Shown here: piece after piece, positions 44,051-53,061 of the stretch
Layout: every line of letters begins with the position of its first letter
Numbering within the stretch: position 1 is the stretch's first letter
Source of the DNA: Oscillospiraceae bacterium
Lineage (GTDB): Bacteria; Bacillota; Clostridia; Oscillospirales; Oscillospiraceae
DNA length: 64,000 nucleotides
Reading direction: 5' to 3'
NCBI GenBank assembly: GCA_017452505.1
Contig: JAFTMI010000003.1
Span: 1 to 64,000, forward strand
Notes under the pieces: model-generated
Told to the model about the DNA's origin: nothing
The model's input: only the letters and a program-made list of their open reading frames with translations
Database searches by the model: none
Made by a program: the position numbers and the translations under genes

Positions 44051-45115
44051 ATGAACGAACTGATTTCTCAATTTGCGGTAAAGGGCGCACCTGCCCAGTA
44101 TTCCCGCTACGGATGCGGCCATATCAACGAAACCTATATGGTGACTTGCGACTCCGGTTTTGTCTATATCTTGCAGAAAATCAACAAGAATATTTTTACC
44201 AAGCCTGAGGAGCTGATGGAGAACATCGCTGCTACCACTGCGTTCCTGGCAGAGCACAGTGATGACCCCCGGGCCTCTATGCATTTGGTGCTGACTACCG
44301 ACGGCAAGACCTTCTATAAGGATGCAGAGGGTGAGTACTGGAGAATGTACGATTTTGTGCCCTCCACCGTCTGTATGCAGAAGGCGGAAACCCCCAAGGA
44401 TTTCTACTTTTCCGGCCTGGCCTTTGGCCGTTTCCAGGGCCAGCTGGCAGAATTTCCTGCCCAGACCCTTCACGAGGCCATTGTGGACTTCCACAATACC
44501 CGGGCCCGTTTTGCTCAGCTTCACGCAGCTATAGAGAAAAACTACGAAAACCGGGCAGAACTTTGCAAAGCGGAGTTGGAATTCGCCCTGGCGCGGGAAT
44601 GTGAGGGCGGCGCGATCGTGGACAAGCTGGCAAGCGGAGAACTTCCTTTGCGGGTGACCCACAACGATACTAAGCTTAACAATGTTCTTTTCGACTATGA
44701 TACCCGCACCCCTCTGTGTGTCATTGACTTAGACACCATTATGCCCGGCTCCTCTTTGTATGACTACGGCGATTCCATTCGTTTCGGCGCATCCACTGCA
44801 GCTGAAGACGAGAAGAATTTGGACAAAGTGTGGTGCGATATGGAGCTGTTCCGTACCTACACCGAGGGCTTTTTGGAGGGTTGCAACGGCAGCCTGACCG
44901 ATTTGGAAGTGGAAATGCTGCCTATGGGCGCCAAGATGATGACCCTGGAATGCGGCATTCGCTTTTTGGCCGACTACTTAAACGGCGATACCTATTTCCG
45001 CACTCATTATGAAGGCCAAAACCTTGACCGGGCCAGAACCCAGTTCAAGCTGGTGGCGGATATGGAAAGCAAGTGGGAAACCATGCATGCGATCGTAAAG
45101 GAGAGTACAAAATGA
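44051..45115 (+). CDS. N-acetylhexosamine 1-kinase-like protein (APH fold)
   Basis: A 354-residue kinase of the aminoglycoside-phosphotransferase fold. The catalytic loop THNDTKLNNVLFD and the metal site VIDLDTIMPG match the NahK type, which phosphorylates GlcNAc/GalNAc at C1. AGGAGAACCTAT precedes the ATG at 44051. It overlaps galE by four bases. With GalE and NagA downstream it fits salvage of GalNAc/GlcNAc from mucin or milk glycans, but no lacto-N-biose phosphorylase or uridylyltransferase is in the window. Exact sugar unproven. Confidence 0.8.
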   Translation: MNELISQFAVKGAPAQYSRYGCGHINETYMVTCDSGFVYILQKINKNIFTKPEELMENIAATTAFLAEHSDDPRASMHLVLTTDGKTFYKDAEGEYWRMYDFVPSTVCMQKAETPKDFYFSGLAFGRFQGQLAEFPAQTLHEAIVDFHNTRARFAQLHAAIEKNYENRAELCKAELEFALARECEGGAIVDKLASGELPLRVTHNDTKLNNVLFDYDTRTPLCVIDLDTIMPGSSLYDYGDSIRFGASTAAEDEKNLDKVWCDMELFRTYTEGFLEGCNGSLTDLEVEMLPMGAKMMTLECGIRFLADYLNGDTYFRTHYEGQNLDRARTQFKLVADMESKWETMHAIVKESTK

Positions 45116-46128
45116 AGATTTTAGTTACCGGCGGTATGGGCTATATCGGCAGCCATACCTGTGTAGAGTTACTCAATTTGGGTATGGAGGTGGTCATCGT
45201 TGACAACCTGGCTAATTCCAATCCCGAAGTGCTGAACCGGGTGGAGACCATCACCGGCAAGCGGCCTTTGTTCTATGAACTGGATGTGTGCGACGAAGCT
45301 GCCCTTTCCAAGGTTTTTGCAGAGCATAAGATTGACTGTGTCATTCATTTTGCCGGCATGAAGGCTGTGGGTGAGTCCGTGGCCATTCCTGAAAAATATT
45401 ACTCCAACAACCTTGGCTCCACCTTGACTCTGACCCGGGTGATGGCGAAATACAATGTGAAGAAAATCATCTTCTCTTCCTCCGCTACCGTCTACACCGG
45501 CGACAACGAAATGCCCCTGCGGGAGAATTCCCGAACCGGCGGCTGCACCAACCCCTATGGCTGGACCAAGTATATGGGCGAGCAGATCCTGCGGGATATT
45601 GCCTTTGCGGATAAGGAGTGGTCCGTGGTGCTGCTGCGGTACTTTAACCCCATCGGCGCCCACCACAGCGGTCTGATCGGCGAAGACCCCAAGGGCGTGC
45701 CCAACAACCTGATGCCCTATATTTCCCAGGTGGCGGTGGGCCGCAGAGAGAAGCTGGGTGTGTTCGGCAATGACTATGACACCCACGACGGCACCGGTGT
45801 CCGTGACTATATCCATGTAGTGGATTTGGCGAAGGGTCACGTGGCGGCTATCAAATATGCAACCGAGCATACCGGCACGGAAGTGTTCAACTTAGGCACC
45901 GGCACCGGTTACAGCGTGCTGGATATGGTGAAGTCTTTCGAGAAGGTCAATGGCGTTGCCGTGCCTTACGAGATTACCCCCCGCCGCCCCGGTGACTTGG
46001 CTACCTGCTATGCAGATCCCGCCAAGAGCCGTGAGGGCCTGGGCTGGGTGGCGGAAAAGACCCTGGACGATATGTGCCGGGACACCTGGAACTGGCAAAA
46101 GAACAACCCCAACGGTTATAACAAATAA
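45112..46128 (+). CDS. galE: UDP-glucose/UDP-GlcNAc 4-epimerase
   Basis: A 338-residue SDR enzyme that inverts C4 of UDP-galactose, and possibly UDP-GalNAc. The NAD motif is GGMGYIGSH, the catalytic SSSATVYTG and Y-x3-K (NPYGWTKYMGE) are intact and RYFNPIGAHHSG is typical of GalE. Its start overlaps the kinase stop as ATGA, so it is coupled to the NahK-like gene. This pairing is as in the bifidobacterial galacto-N-biose pathway. Confidence 0.95.
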   Translation: MKILVTGGMGYIGSHTCVELLNLGMEVVIVDNLANSNPEVLNRVETITGKRPLFYELDVCDEAALSKVFAEHKIDCVIHFAGMKAVGESVAIPEKYYSNNLGSTLTLTRVMAKYNVKKIIFSSSATVYTGDNEMPLRENSRTGGCTNPYGWTKYMGEQILRDIAFADKEWSVVLLRYFNPIGAHHSGLIGEDPKGVPNNLMPYISQVAVGRREKLGVFGNDYDTHDGTGVRDYIHVVDLAKGHVAAIKYATEHTGTEVFNLGTGTGYSVLDMVKSFEKVNGVAVPYEITPRRPGDLATCYADPAKSREGLGWVAEKTLDDMCRDTWNWQKNNPNGYNK

Positions 46129-46142
46129 CACTGGAGGCAAGT

Positions 46143-47519
46143 ATGCAATACCTGAACATTCCCTATCATGTGAAAAATCTCCCCAAGCTGGATGCGGACT
46201 TTGTGCCCTTCGGCGTGTGGAGAAAGGCATTTTTGGATGAGGCCACTGTACCCTTTTGGGTGGCGGTGGAACGTGAGGACGGCAAAATTACCGTTCGCAA
46301 GACTTTCCTCCGTGGCCCGGAGTATGCCGAGGCGAATTACCGCTATGCTGAGCGCACCGTAAAATTCCTTTTGTGGAGCGTGGGCGGTTTCCGTGTGTAC
46401 TTAAACGGCGACAATGCTGTTATTGAACGAATCCAAAAGGCCTACACCCCCGCTGGTGAGCGGGCTTTTGATGTGCAGTTTATGGAGGATGTGTACGAGC
46501 GTCCTTTTGAAGTGCTGTCTGTGACCGAGGAAGATTTCCCCGAGGCCAATGAGGCAGCGGTAGCTGCCGGCGGCCATATGGACGGCTGCCGTATCGGCTT
46601 TGACGCAGGCGGCTCAGATAGAAAGGTATCTGCGGTCATCGACGGCGTACCTGTCTATTCCGAGGAAGTGGTCTGGCATCCCAAGACCCAGGCAGACCCC
46701 CGGTATCAGTATGACGGCATCGTAGAATCTTTCAAGACTGCCGCCTCCAAAATGCCCCGGGTGGATGCCATTGGCGTGTCCTCTGCCGGTGTGTTTATCG
46801 GCAACAGCCCCATGGTTTCCTCTTTGTTTATTAAAGTGCCCCGCTCTCGCCGGGAAGAGGTGAAGTCCGTCTTTGACCGGGCTGCCAAGGAAATCGGCGA
46901 TGTGCCCATCGTGGTGGCTAACGACGGCGATGTGACCGCTTTGGCCGGCGCTATGAGTATGGAGCAGGGCTGCGTGATGGGCCTGGCTATGGGTACTTCT
47001 GAGGCTGTTGGCTATGTAAATGCCGACGGAAAACTCTTGGGCTGGTTCAATGAATTGGCCTTTGCTCCCGTGGATGTAAGCGAAAAAGCTATGCAGGACG
47101 AGTGGTCCACCGACTTCGGCGTGGGCTGCAAGTACTTTTCCCAGGACGCGGTTATTAAGCTGGCTCCCAGAGCCGGTATTGACCTTGACCCCAATCTGAC
47201 CCCCGCGGAAAAGCTGAAGGTGGTCCAGGGCCTTGCCAACGAGGGCCATAGCGGTGCGCTGCAGATTTTTGAGGATATCGGTACATATTTGGCGCACACC
47301 TTGGTGCTGTATTCCCAGTTCTATAGCCTGAAGTATCTGCTGGTGCTGGGCCGTGTTGCCTCCGGTGTGGGCGGCGACCGGGTGGTTGCCAAGTGCAATG
47401 CCGTGTTGGCAGAAGAATATCCGGAATTGGCGAAATCTGTCACCGTAATGCTTCCCGACGAGAAGACTCGCCGGGTGGGTCAGTCCGTGGCGGCAGCCAG
47501 CCTGCCGGAATTGAGGTAA
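46143..47519 (+). CDS. ROK-family sugar kinase with extra N-terminal domain
   Basis: A 458-residue protein. The C-terminal two thirds are a ROK kinase: GFDAGGSDRKVSAV (about 158, nucleotide phosphate loop), GVSSAGVFIG, VANDGDVTALAGAM (catalytic Asp) and GLAMGTSEAVGY. The usual ROK zinc-binding CxCGxxGC motif is missing. The first 150 residues form a separate domain with FGVWRKAFLD and RKTFLRGPEYAEANYR, which I do not recognise. It lies between galE and nagA, so phosphorylation of GlcNAc or a related sugar to the 6-phosphate is likely. Confidence 0.82.
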   Translation: MQYLNIPYHVKNLPKLDADFVPFGVWRKAFLDEATVPFWVAVEREDGKITVRKTFLRGPEYAEANYRYAERTVKFLLWSVGGFRVYLNGDNAVIERIQKAYTPAGERAFDVQFMEDVYERPFEVLSVTEEDFPEANEAAVAAGGHMDGCRIGFDAGGSDRKVSAVIDGVPVYSEEVVWHPKTQADPRYQYDGIVESFKTAASKMPRVDAIGVSSAGVFIGNSPMVSSLFIKVPRSRREEVKSVFDRAAKEIGDVPIVVANDGDVTALAGAMSMEQGCVMGLAMGTSEAVGYVNADGKLLGWFNELAFAPVDVSEKAMQDEWSTDFGVGCKYFSQDAVIKLAPRAGIDLDPNLTPAEKLKVVQGLANEGHSGALQIFEDIGTYLAHTLVLYSQFYSLKYLLVLGRVASGVGGDRVVAKCNAVLAEEYPELAKSVTVMLPDEKTRRVGQSVAAASLPELR

Positions 47520-47522
47520 ACC

Positions 47523-48647
47523 ATGCTCTATAAAAACGGTTATATTTTTACAAACGGAAAGTTTATCCACGGCAGCTTCCGGGTGGAGAACGACAGATTT
47601 ACGGAAGTCCTTCCCACAGTCCCGGAAGAAGAGGGCATCGACCTGCAGGGCGCTTATGTAATTCCCGGCCTGGTGGATGTCCATAACCACGGAAACTCCG
47701 GTTTTGATTTTTCCGACGGCGATTATGCGGGTCTTGTGGCAATGGCCAAATACCTTGCCCAAAACGGCATCACTTCCTTTGCTCCGGCTTCTATGACATT
47801 GCCCTACGAAACGCTTTCCAAAGCCTTTGCCACCGGCGCAAAGCTTCGGGATGAAAAGCCTGCCGGCTGTTCCCGGATCATGGGCATTCAAATGGAAGGT
47901 CCGTTCTTCTCCGAAAAGAAAAAAGGCGCCCAAAATGGAGCGTATCTTCGTGATCCCGACTTTGCCGCCTTCAAAAAGCTGTACTTTGATTGTGGTGGCC
48001 TGGTGCGGATCGCGGACTTGGCCCCGGAGCTGCCCGGCGCAGTGGAATTCACCAAAGAGGCAATTAAGCTCTGCACCATGTCCGTGGCCCATACAGATGC
48101 CACTTATGAGGAGGCCAAGGCGGTTTACGATGCCGGTGCCACCCATCTGACCCATCTGTTCAATGCCATGCCGGGTATCCACCACCGCAAGCCCGGTGTC
48201 ATCGGCGCGGCGGCGGAAAATGAGAATGTACAGGCGGAGCTGATCTGCGACGGCTTACATGTCCACCCCAGCGTGGTACGCATGGCTTTCAAGCTGTTCC
48301 CGGGACGGATCGTGTTGGTGTCCGATGCTCTGCGGTGCTGCGGTATGCCCGACGGGGAATATGAGTTGGGCGGCCAGCAGGTGTTCCTGCAAGGGGGTAT
48401 TGCCAAGCTTGCTGACGGCACCATCGCCGGCGCGGCTACCGATTTGTACCAGGGTATGCTGAACGCTATCGCCTTTGGTATTCCCAAGGAAGAAGCCATT
48501 CTTTCCGCAACAATGCATCCTGCCAAGGCTTTGGGCTACGGCAAAGAGATCGGCGCTATCGAATCCGGCTACCGGGCAGATTTTGTCGTCTGCGACGAGG
48601 ATCTGAACCGAAAGAAAGTCTATATCGCCGGCGAAGAAATTGCATAA
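47523..48647 (+). CDS. nagA: N-acetylglucosamine-6-phosphate deacetylase
   Basis: A 374-residue amidohydrolase that turns GlcNAc-6-phosphate into glucosamine-6-phosphate and acetate. Motifs are VDVHNHG, MEGPFFS, SVAHTDATYEEAKAVYDAGA, THLFNAM (substrate His), ICDGLHV and LVSDALRCCGM (catalytic Asp). It follows the ROK kinase by three bases and ends the operon at a strong hairpin. A second, divergent NagA-like protein is encoded at 54418. Confidence 0.95.
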   Translation: MLYKNGYIFTNGKFIHGSFRVENDRFTEVLPTVPEEEGIDLQGAYVIPGLVDVHNHGNSGFDFSDGDYAGLVAMAKYLAQNGITSFAPASMTLPYETLSKAFATGAKLRDEKPAGCSRIMGIQMEGPFFSEKKKGAQNGAYLRDPDFAAFKKLYFDCGGLVRIADLAPELPGAVEFTKEAIKLCTMSVAHTDATYEEAKAVYDAGATHLTHLFNAMPGIHHRKPGVIGAAAENENVQAELICDGLHVHPSVVRMAFKLFPGRIVLVSDALRCCGMPDGEYELGGQQVFLQGGIAKLADGTIAGAATDLYQGMLNAIAFGIPKEEAILSATMHPAKALGYGKEIGAIESGYRADFVVCDEDLNRKKVYIAGEEIA

Positions 48648-48651
48648 AAAC

Positions 48652-48680
48652 ATCCCCTCTGTGGCTTCCACAGAGGGGAT
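48652..48680. terminator. Bidirectional terminator after nagA
   Basis: A 13-bp perfect stem (48652-48664 with 48668-48680) with loop CTT between convergent genes, flanked by A and T runs. Confidence 0.88.
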
Positions 48681-48684
48681 CGCT

Positions 48685-49437
48685 TTATTTCAGCAAGTAT
48701 TCCATAAACTGCTTGGTAAGCTCGGGACGGGCGGTGCTTCTGACAGCGCCCACATAGATGGTTGTGCCGTCTAAATAATAAGCCTTTTGCAGGTCTTTGC
48801 GGCGGCTCACATCAATGCCCACGGGAACGGGCTTTTCCATTGTAGTGGGATCTTTGGGATCTTTGGGGTACTCCAATGCATTGGGCTCTACCTGCTCACC
48901 CAAAGGGGAGTTTAACAGATCGATGATGGATTCGTCGATGTAGTAGATCTGACCTTCATATTTTTCCAAAGTCTTCTCATCCAAAACCTCCCGCAGGTCC
49001 GCAAACAGCTTTTGGGAAGTATAGGCGCATACCTGGAAAGCATAGGGATCACCGACGATAAAATCTGCATCCTGAACAGCGCATCCGGCAATGATCCTCT
49101 GAATGGTGTTGTTGTTCAGCTGGATCTGCCCGGGCATGATCTGTACATCCGAATAGCAGGCCGTGGTCTGCGTTTTACCGTCAATGCCGGCAGATTCGTA
49201 AAAACCGTTCCAAAAAGGCTCTTCGTCAATGCCTACTTTGCAGTTGATGCAAAAGCCGGAAAAGACGATCTCCTTTTGGTTGGCTACGGAGGCAACGCCC
49301 TGCACCACCAATACGATGGCAAGAAGAATGCAAATGACGGGGATCTTGTAGTAATCCCAGAAAAATTCCCATCTTTCCTTGGTAGGCAGGTCTTTGACCT
49401 TCTGCCAGTCTTCTTTGATGCGTTTGATGAATTTCAT
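48685..49437 (-). CDS. Unknown membrane-anchored extracytoplasmic protein
   Basis: A 250-residue protein with a charged N-terminus (KFIKRIKEDWQKVKDLPTKERWEFFWDYYK), one membrane helix (about 32-50) and an extracytoplasmic domain of 200 residues. The sequence IVGDPYAFQVCAY and RPELTKQFMEYLL resemble parts of solute-binding folds, but this is weak. It lies one base after the SIS-domain gene in the same operon. Function unknown. Confidence 0.7.
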   Translation of the reverse strand: MKFIKRIKEDWQKVKDLPTKERWEFFWDYYKIPVICILLAIVLVVQGVASVANQKEIVFSGFCINCKVGIDEEPFWNGFYESAGIDGKTQTTACYSDVQIMPGQIQLNNNTIQRIIAGCAVQDADFIVGDPYAFQVCAYTSQKLFADLREVLDEKTLEKYEGQIYYIDESIIDLLNSPLGEQVEPNALEYPKDPKDPTTMEKPVPVGIDVSRRKDLQKAYYLDGTTIYVGAVRSTARPELTKQFMEYLLK

Positions 49438-49438
49438 A

Positions 49439-50041
49439 TTACAGAGCCTTGTTGTTCAGCCGCTCACCAACAGCTCCGCCGGGATGGATCAGCGCAAACT
49501 GCTCAGCCTGGTAGCCGGTCTCTTCGATAACGGCGGCCTGCAGCGCATGGAAGATCATACACAGAGCGGTGGTGGAGGTAGTGCCCTGGGCGTTCCACTT
49601 ATCGGTTTCCTTGTTTACGTGCTGTTTCAGCACCACATCAGCGGCCTGGGCCAGGGGGGACTCCATATTCTCGGTGACGGTGATGATGGAAACACCCTTT
49701 GCCTTGCAGATATCCACGATGGGCAGCAGCTCCTTGGTCTTGCCGCCCCGGGATGCGAAGATCATCACATCGCCAGCCTGCAAAAAGCCGGTAGCGCCGT
49801 GAACAGCTTCGGCGGGGGAGATGAACCGGGCGGGACGCTCGATGCAGCACATCAGGTGAGCCATATGCTGGCAGATGATGCCGGAGTGACCGCAGCCGCA
49901 GGTGCCGATGCGGGGCGCCTTGCTCAGCAGGTCAACGGCCTTACCGAACTGCTCGTCGTCAATGTAGTCGATCATTTCATTGATGCAATCCCGCTCAATA
50001 ACATAAGCGTCGCGGATCGCTTGCAGACTTTCCTTCTTCAT
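49439..50041 (-). CDS. SIS-domain sugar-phosphate isomerase/binding protein (KpsF/GutQ-like)
   Basis: A 200-residue single SIS domain protein. GTCGCGHSG (about 47-55) and FASRGGKTKELLPIV are the phosphosugar-binding loops, and FALIHPGGAVGERL is the C-terminal motif of KpsF/GutQ-type aldose-ketose isomerases. There are no CBS domains. AGGAGG precedes the ATG. Its position between two amino-sugar operons suggests a sugar-phosphate substrate. The cysteine-rich first loop is uncommon. Confidence 0.85.
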   Translation of the reverse strand: MKKESLQAIRDAYVIERDCINEMIDYIDDEQFGKAVDLLSKAPRIGTCGCGHSGIICQHMAHLMCCIERPARFISPAEAVHGATGFLQAGDVMIFASRGGKTKELLPIVDICKAKGVSIITVTENMESPLAQAADVVLKQHVNKETDKWNAQGTTSTTALCMIFHALQAAVIEETGYQAEQFALIHPGGAVGERLNNKAL

Positions 50042-50073
50042 AGAAAAATCCTCCTAAGTTTATTTTTGGGGTA

Positions 50074-50102
50074 ATTATAGCACAAAAGGAGGGACCCTTC
50101 AA
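50074..50102 (-). promoter_or_regulatory. Promoter of the SIS-domain operon
   Basis: Minus-strand TTGAAG (50097-50102) and TATAAT (50074-50079), spacer 17. Confidence 0.75.
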
Positions 50103-50195
50103 GGGATTTGCAAAAATTTTACAAACCCGGTGGAAATGAATTGCAAAAGAAAGAAAATAATTTGCCAAAAGAGGCGAAAAAACCCTTGGTATCAA

Positions 50196-50224
50196 TTGAC
50201 AAATCCCCTTGCGGGGGTTATAGT
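50196..50224 (+). promoter_or_regulatory. Promoter of the ceramidase-like operon with palindromic spacer
   Basis: TTGACA (50196-50201) and TATAGT (50219-50224), spacer 17. The spacer contains CCCCTTGCGGGG, a palindrome placed where a repressor could block polymerase. Confidence 0.75.
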
Positions 50225-50270
50225 ATATAGGGTATGATTATAACTATGCCGAAAGGCGAGGTACATAGGT

Positions 50271-51647
50271 ATGAACACATTGCAAGCCGGCTTCGGCCGG
50301 GTCAATATCACCCCTCCTTTGGGGATCGATATCGTAGGATATTACCACTCCCGCTATGCCTCCGGTATCCTGGATGAACTGGAGATCAATGCGTTGGCCC
50401 TTTCTGCCGGTGAGGACAAGGTGGTCCTGCTCAGTGCAGACCTTTGTTATATCGGTAAGGGACCCCAAACGCAAATTTGCGAGCATTTGCAGAAGGTCAC
50501 AGGCCTTGGCAAGGATCAGATCCTTATCCATACCACCCATACCCATACCAGCCCCGTGGCCAATGCCAATGGCAGAGGCTTGGCGGTTTTCAGTAATGAT
50601 GATCAGAAAGTTGCGCTGGCCCGGGAATACTTCCAGATTTTGCAGCGTAAATTTGCGGATGCCGCCCTGTTGGCGCTGAATGACCTGAAGCCTGCCAGGA
50701 TGGGATGGGCCGTTGGCAATGCGCCGAACATTGCCTTTGTTCGCCGTTTCCGCATGAAGGACGGCTCTGTCCGAACCAACCCCGGCGTGGGCAACCCGGA
50801 TATCCTCCATCCCATCGGTGATGTGGATGAGCGGGTGAATGTGCTCCGCTTTGATCGGGAAAATGCCGAAACAATTGTGTTGGCCAATTTTGGCTGCCAC
50901 CCGGATGTGGTGGGTGGCGATCTCATTTCCGGCGACTGGCCCGCACTGTACCGGCACCGCCTGGAAAAGGCCATGGACAATGTGAAAACCATCTTCTTCA
51001 ACGGCGCTGAGGGCGATGTGAACCATGTGAATGTAAACGCCAAGGACGGCGATATGAACGATATGTTCCACGACTTTGACGATGTAGCCCGGGGCTACGG
51101 TCACGCCCGGCATATGGGCAATGTGATTGCCGGTGCAGTGATGCAGGTCTATGACAAAGTAAACTATGTGGATGTGGACAAGCTCCATAGCCGTGTGCAG
51201 ACCGTTACAGTACCTGCCAACAAGGGTAACCCTGAGGATCTGCCCCTGGCCCATAAGTATAATGACCTGCATAAGGCAGGTAAGGACAGTGAGATCCCCT
51301 TCAAGGGTATGCAGCTGACCACCGTGCTTGCCCAGTCGGCCCGAATGGTACGGCTGGAAAACGGCCCCGAAAGTTTTCAAATGGATGTTACCGGCGTGGT
51401 CATCGGTGATGTGGCAATTGTCGGTATTCCCGGTGAGCCCTTTAACAGAGTGGGCATCGGACTGAAGGAAGCGCCGGGTTGGAAGCTGGTTCTGCCCTGC
51501 TGTAATGTAAACGGCGATGCCGGTTACTTCCCTATGCAGGACTCCTATGACGAGGGTGGCTACGAAGCCTGCTCCTGCAACTATAAAGCCGGTACTGCCG
51601 AACAACTGGTGGCAGAAGGCATCACACTTTTGGACTCCCTGCGCTGA
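50271..51647 (+). CDS. Neutral/alkaline ceramidase-like hydrolase, paralog 1
   Basis: A 458-residue protein of the neutral ceramidase family, zinc-dependent amide hydrolases. Zinc ligands are visible as His90/His92 in HTTHTHTSP, His210 in FGCHPDVVGG, Glu in IPGEPFN and Tyr in DEGGYEA. The catalytic hexapeptide GDVSPN of true ceramidases reads GDVNHV here (Asn251 for Ser), so classical ceramide hydrolysis is doubtful. There is no signal peptide and the immunoglobulin-like C-terminal domain of ceramidases is missing. First gene of a long sugar operon; it may deacylate an N-acyl sugar or similar. A paralog lies at 53062. Confidence 0.82.
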   Translation: MNTLQAGFGRVNITPPLGIDIVGYYHSRYASGILDELEINALALSAGEDKVVLLSADLCYIGKGPQTQICEHLQKVTGLGKDQILIHTTHTHTSPVANANGRGLAVFSNDDQKVALAREYFQILQRKFADAALLALNDLKPARMGWAVGNAPNIAFVRRFRMKDGSVRTNPGVGNPDILHPIGDVDERVNVLRFDRENAETIVLANFGCHPDVVGGDLISGDWPALYRHRLEKAMDNVKTIFFNGAEGDVNHVNVNAKDGDMNDMFHDFDDVARGYGHARHMGNVIAGAVMQVYDKVNYVDVDKLHSRVQTVTVPANKGNPEDLPLAHKYNDLHKAGKDSEIPFKGMQLTTVLAQSARMVRLENGPESFQMDVTGVVIGDVAIVGIPGEPFNRVGIGLKEAPGWKLVLPCCNVNGDAGYFPMQDSYDEGGYEACSCNYKAGTAEQLVAEGITLLDSLR

Positions 51648-51680
51648 CGGCGCAAAAAATACATATTCGTGAGGTAAATT

Positions 51681-52379
51681 ATGAGCAACTGTAAGATCAA
51701 GGCGCCTTTCTTTGAGATCGGCCCCAAGTCCTACCTGTACGGCGACCAGATCCTGGACCTGGCCAAGGCTGCTGACGCAGCTTCCGAGAAGTACGGCGTG
51801 GACATCCTGTTCACCTGCCCCGTCGTGGACATCCGCCGGGTAAAGGAGAACACCAAGCGCATTCACGTATTCGCACCCCATATGGATCCTATCCCCGTGG
51901 GCCGTGGCCTGGCAGATATCCTGCCCGAGTCCCTGGTTGCAGCCGGCGCTGAGGGCGTTATGCTGAACCATGTGGAAAAGCCCCTGGATTTTGATACCCT
52001 GGCTGCTACCATCAAGCGTGCTGACGAAGTGGGTCTGACCACCATCGTCTGCGCGGACTCTATGGCCGATGCTTCCAAGATCGCCACTCTGAACCCCGAC
52101 ATCATCGTTGCCGAGCCTTCTGAGTTGATCGGTACCGGTGTCAGCGTGGGCCCCGAGTATGTGGAAGCTGCCACCAAGTGTGTCAAGAGCGTTAATGAGA
52201 ACATCCTGGTGCTGACCGCTGCAGGTATTGCCAACGGCACCGATGTATATAACACTATCATCGCCGGCGCTGATGCCACCGGTTCTTCCTCCGGTGTTGC
52301 CAAGGCAGAAGACCGCGCCGCTATGGTGGACGAGATGATCGCCGCAGTCCGCAAGGCCTGGGACGAGCGTCACGCTTAA
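51681..52379 (+). CDS. Triosephosphate isomerase-like protein (archaeal type)
   Basis: A 232-residue TIM barrel resembling archaeal-type triosephosphate isomerases. The catalytic His (His97 in LNHVEKP) and Glu (AEPSELIGTG, Glu145/Glu148) are kept. The usual N-x-K at the start reads G14-P15-K16, so the Asn is lost. GADATGSSSGVAKA is the phosphate loop. A second TIM in a sugar operon usually acts on another phosphosugar such as a tetrulose or branched product. It lies 33 bases after the first ceramidase-like gene. Confidence 0.8.
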   Translation: MSNCKIKAPFFEIGPKSYLYGDQILDLAKAADAASEKYGVDILFTCPVVDIRRVKENTKRIHVFAPHMDPIPVGRGLADILPESLVAAGAEGVMLNHVEKPLDFDTLAATIKRADEVGLTTIVCADSMADASKIATLNPDIIVAEPSELIGTGVSVGPEYVEAATKCVKSVNENILVLTAAGIANGTDVYNTIIAGADATGSSSGVAKAEDRAAMVDEMIAAVRKAWDERHA

Positions 52380-52419
52380 TTCCGTTTAGAAAAAATAAAA
52401 ATTTTTGGAGGTATATACT

Positions 52420-53046
52420 ATGGAATTCAAAGTTTATCAGAAAGAGCTGCAGCTGCAGAGCCGTGGCTGGATCCCCACCTTCCACGACATTTCCAAGGAA
52501 GTTATGGAGATCGTAAAGCAGTCCGGTGTCAAGAACGGTACTGTTGCTGTGGTTTCCCACCACACCACCTGCTCCGTCATGGTTCAGGAGTGCTCCCACG
52601 ACATCGACTCCTTCGACCTGGAGTTCCTGCAGCACGACCTGTTGGACATCATGCGCAAGATGATCCCCGACTACACCAACGAGGGCGATTACCGTCATCC
52701 CGGCCCCATCCACGCACAGTTCGGCCGCTATGTTGACGAGCCCGGCAACTACACTTCCATGAACACCGACGGCCACCTGCGCTCCGTGTTCTTCGGCCGT
52801 TCCGAGACTCTGACCATCAAGGATGGCAAGCTGGACGGCGGTGAGTTCGCTCACATTTACTTCATCGACTGGGACCACGTTCGTGCCCGTCCCCGTCAGG
52901 CCAACATCACTGTCATGGGTACCACTGAGGATGTAAACGATCGTAAGTGGAAGGGCGGCGAGACCATCAACACCCTGCGTAAGTTCACTCCCGAGGAGAA
53001 GGCTTACGACCTGCACTACGACAACCAGCTGGAAGACCGCGTATAA
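52420..53046 (+). CDS. YjbQ (UPF0047) family protein
   Basis: A 208-residue member of the YjbQ family, whose E. coli protein has weak thiamine-phosphate synthase activity but whose main role is unknown. Typical motifs are VVSHHTTCSVMVQE (about 42-56), a long middle insertion, and HIYFIDWDHVRARPRQ near the end in place of the common IYFxEFDGPR. At 208 residues it is longer than the usual 140. GGAGG precedes the ATG at 52420. Its position among ceramidase-like and TIM-like genes suggests a catabolic task. Confidence 0.83.
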   Translation: MEFKVYQKELQLQSRGWIPTFHDISKEVMEIVKQSGVKNGTVAVVSHHTTCSVMVQECSHDIDSFDLEFLQHDLLDIMRKMIPDYTNEGDYRHPGPIHAQFGRYVDEPGNYTSMNTDGHLRSVFFGRSETLTIKDGKLDGGEFAHIYFIDWDHVRARPRQANITVMGTTEDVNDRKWKGGETINTLRKFTPEEKAYDLHYDNQLEDRV

Positions 53047-53061
53047 TCGGAGGAACATAGA

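Noticed and set aside
46614-48185. 523-residue minus-strand frame over the ROK and nagA genes
   Set aside because: It is an antisense shadow of two well-supported enzymes with no signature of its own.
50244-52373. 709-residue minus-strand frame opposite the ceramidase-like and TIM-like genes
   Set aside because: It arises from codon bias of the true genes; the composition is His/Val/Gly-rich and no start signal is present.
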